Part shown: positions 21,019-22,431 of the stretch, in pieces | Position numbering within the stretch: the first letter of the stretch is position 1 | Layout: each line of letters starts with the position of its first letter | Source of the DNA: Elusimicrobia bacterium CG03_land_8_20_14_0_80_50_18 | GTDB taxonomy: Bacteria; CG03 | Direction of reading: 5' to 3' | Assembly (NCBI GenBank): GCA_002780705.1 | Contig: PEUP01000042.1 | Coordinates: 459 to 22,889 of the forward strand | DNA: 22,431 bases | The notes under the pieces: generated by a model | Told to the model about the DNA's origin: nothing | The model's database searches: none | The model's input: only the letters and a program-made list of their open reading frames with translations | Translations under genes and position numbers: made by a program

Positions 21019-21483
21019 TCAGAGGACGAGGGCGAGTTCTCTGGCTATGATCTCCACTGTTTCCACATTTTCCTGAGTGAGAGCTGCCGTCCGCTCCGTT
21101 TTTTTAACATTTATCACCCCGAGAGCTTTGCCTTTTTTTATGCAGGGGACACTCATGCCGGAATTAATCTTTTCATATTTTTTCATGCCGCGGAAATATT
21201 TATCGGAATTGACATCCACCTCCCCGTTAATGAGGACGGAGGCCATTGTTTTTGCGGCTTTACCGCTGACCCTTTCGCCGACGGCGACTTTTTTTCCGAT
21301 GGCGTCGTGTTTGTTGTTTCCCGCGGCGGCCGCGACGGTGAGGTTTTTCCCGTCCTCATCCGTGAGCATAATGGAACCCCCGTCGCATGAGAGGATCTCG
21401 CACACCGATGAGAGGCAGAATTTTAAAAGTGTGTCGAGCGTCTCCCCCAGGTCTTTTACCGTGATGACTTCAGTGTGATTCAT
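21019..21483 (-). CDS. GAF-domain protein
   Basis: The 154-residue product is essentially one GAF domain: an N-terminal helix (VKDLGETLDTLLKFCLSSVCEIL), then GGSIMLTDEDGKNLTVAAAAGN (36-57), GERVSGKAAKTMASVLING (68-86), SVPCIKKGKALGVINVKK (111-128) and a C-terminal helix. GAF domains bind small ligands such as cyclic nucleotides or haem, or act in protein contacts. No output domain is fused, so it may work with a separate partner. It converges on the GIY-YIG gene with a 12-base gap and no clear terminator. GGGAGG lies before the ATG on this strand. Confidence 0.85.
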   Translation of the reverse strand: MNHTEVITVKDLGETLDTLLKFCLSSVCEILSCDGGSIMLTDEDGKNLTVAAAAGNNKHDAIGKKVAVGERVSGKAAKTMASVLINGEVDVNSDKYFRGMKKYEKINSGMSVPCIKKGKALGVINVKKTERTAALTQENVETVEIIARELALVL

Positions 21484-21495
21484 AATCGCCTCCCT

Positions 21496-21513
21496 GCCTG
21501 CCGATAGGCAGGC
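21496..21513. repeat. REP-like hairpin GCCTGCC-GATA-GGCAGGC
   Basis: A perfect 7-bp inverted repeat with a 4-base loop in the leader of the GAF gene, 12 bases from its start codon. It lies next to the Shine-Dalgarno on the minus strand and could affect translation. Confidence 0.7.
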
Positions 21514-21547
21514 TCAAATCAGCTTTTGCCAATACGACCGCCTCCTT

Positions 21548-21577
21548 ATTCTACATTAATTTTCACGGCTTTGCCAA
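21548..21577 (-). promoter_or_regulatory. Promoter of the GAF-domain gene
   Basis: On the minus strand: TTGGCA (21577-21572), an 18-bp spacer and TAGAAT (21553-21548). An AAGGAGG follows on the same strand at about 21547-21541, well before the annotated ATG. A TTG-started 20-codon frame after it runs across the REP hairpin and overlaps the ATG. Confidence 0.6.
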
Positions 21578-21605
21578 TATAATGTTCTGAAATTGCCCGG
21601 AGATG

Positions 21606-21635
21606 TTGTCCGCTGAGGCGCGGGTTTGATATACT
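21606..21635 (+). promoter_or_regulatory. Promoter of the CvpA-family gene, probably leaderless
   Basis: TTGTCC (21606-21611), an 18-bp spacer and the extended -10 element TGATATACT (TATACT 21630-21635). Transcription expected about 7 bases later would start at the ATG at 21642; no Shine-Dalgarno is present. Confidence 0.55.
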
Positions 21636-21641
21636 AAAGCG

Positions 21642-22400
21642 ATGAACGCTGATATTTTAGTTGTTATCTTAGTGCTGCTCTTTTTCGTATGGGGCTTTTT
21701 CAGAGGCGCCATCAGGGAAATATTCAGCATGCTGGCCTTGGCGGCGGCTTTTTTCTTTTCCGCTCCACTGACAGACATGCTTTTGCCGGCGGTTAAACAG
21801 GACATTGCCGGTTATGCGCTGGCCCAGTCCGCAGGGCGTGTTGTGCTGTGGTTCGTTCTTTATTTCGTAATAGCGCTCATAGGAAGATTCGCGGAGTCGC
21901 TCTTCGTGAAAAAGCCGGCACTGCGTTTTGCCAACAGGGCCGGAGGCGGAGCGATAGGTTTGCTGAAAGCGGCGCTCCTGGCGATTGTCCTTATGTGGTC
22001 GGCGGATGTGTTCATTTCTCTGACAGGCTCCGCTGTGCCGGCTCTGTTCGGGCAGTCGCTGATGTATAAGGCCGCGTCCCGAAAAAATCTTCTTATGAAA
22101 ACGGAGAAGGTCGCTGATTTAAGAAAGATGCTCTCTCTGGCAGCACTCATACGGCAATCTATGCCTGAGGCGGAGGGCGATATTCCCGGCGGGCAGGACA
22201 TGGAGGGGCTCGATCTGTCGCAGATGGAAAAAACCCTGAAAGGCGCTGATCCCGCCGAGATAGAAAAACTGTTGAAGGATATGTCTTCAGCTTTGCCTGG
22301 TTTGAATTTGCCCGCGGGCATGGATATCAAAAAAATACAAAAACTTGTTGCGGATATGAACAGGGAATCCGTGAAGAAAATCCGTCAGGCCGCGAAATAG
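21642..22400 (+). CDS. CvpA-family membrane protein with long C-terminal extension
   Basis: The first ~150 residues fit the CvpA (colicin V production) family: NADILVVILVLLFFVWGFFRGAIREIFSMLA (2-32), a second and third membrane segment (about 33-50, 68-86), RAGGGAIGLLKAALLAIVLMW (99-119) and a loop ending before ~145. Family members are usually about 160-180 residues. This one has 252, with an added acidic helical tail (about 160-252) containing DLSQMEKTLKGADPAEIEKLLKDM and IKKIQKLVADM. CvpA proteins are inner-membrane proteins linked to envelope stress tolerance and colicin export; the precise role is unsettled. It is transcribed divergently from the GAF gene. Confidence 0.78.
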   Translation: MNADILVVILVLLFFVWGFFRGAIREIFSMLALAAAFFFSAPLTDMLLPAVKQDIAGYALAQSAGRVVLWFVLYFVIALIGRFAESLFVKKPALRFANRAGGGAIGLLKAALLAIVLMWSADVFISLTGSAVPALFGQSLMYKAASRKNLLMKTEKVADLRKMLSLAALIRQSMPEAEGDIPGGQDMEGLDLSQMEKTLKGADPAEIEKLLKDMSSALPGLNLPAGMDIKKIQKLVADMNRESVKKIRQAAK

Positions 22401-22431
22401 TGTTGTGCTGACGAGAAAACAAGCCGCCGCG

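Overview
The window reads as a chromosomal segment of an uncultured diderm bacterium, roughly half G+C. Outer-membrane traits are clear: a PorV/PorQ-type barrel protein, a secreted protein with a FlgD-like/T9SS-like C-terminal domain, and an MlaE-MlaF-MlaD lipid-transport set. Together with a membrane pyrophosphatase and many short palindromic repeats, this fits candidate-phylum lineages such as Elusimicrobiota or Omnitrophota. That placement is an inference; no rRNA gene is present to settle it.

Layout. 1-2059: the 3' part of a secreted Ig/FlgD-like protein, a three-unit 30-bp repeat array, and a PorV-like barrel protein. 2080-5386: argD with an apparently leaderless promoter, then hppA with a K+-dependent and possibly Na+-pumping signature. 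5387-7111: an accessory island with a RhuM-family gene, a small MoaD/ThiS-like gene and repeats, bracketed by a 13-bp direct repeat of the last codons of hppA. 7113-17178: a long co-directional block, rpsF-ssb-(ORF6N gene)-rpsR-yybS-like-rplI-dnaB-alr-mlaE-mlaF-mlaD-radA. From yybS-like to mlaF most junctions overlap or abut, which implies translational coupling. The ORF6N gene and REP-like palindromes interrupt the usual ssb-rpsR adjacency. 17224-19401: a PIN/TRAM protein, ispD and infC.

19447-19887 is the most striking element: a tRNA-Arg(UCU) gene split in the anticodon between U34 and C35 by a 367-nt group I intron. P1, P10, P2-P9 and a GUAA-capped P9.1 can be drawn by hand. The P6 loop carries a broken 34-codon remnant resembling the N-terminus of a PD-(D/E)XK homing endonuclease. 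20031-22400 holds a membrane-anchored coiled-coil protein of unknown function, a GIY-YIG nuclease-like protein, a convergent GAF-domain protein and a CvpA-family membrane protein with a C-terminal extension and a probable leaderless promoter.

Functionally, the central block joins translation (S6, S18, L9, IF-3, tRNA-Arg), replication and repair (SSB, DnaB, RadA) and envelope building (alanine racemase, Mla, IspD). Accessory DNA (RhuM, ORF6N, at least six repeat families, the intron) sits only in intergenic or tRNA positions.
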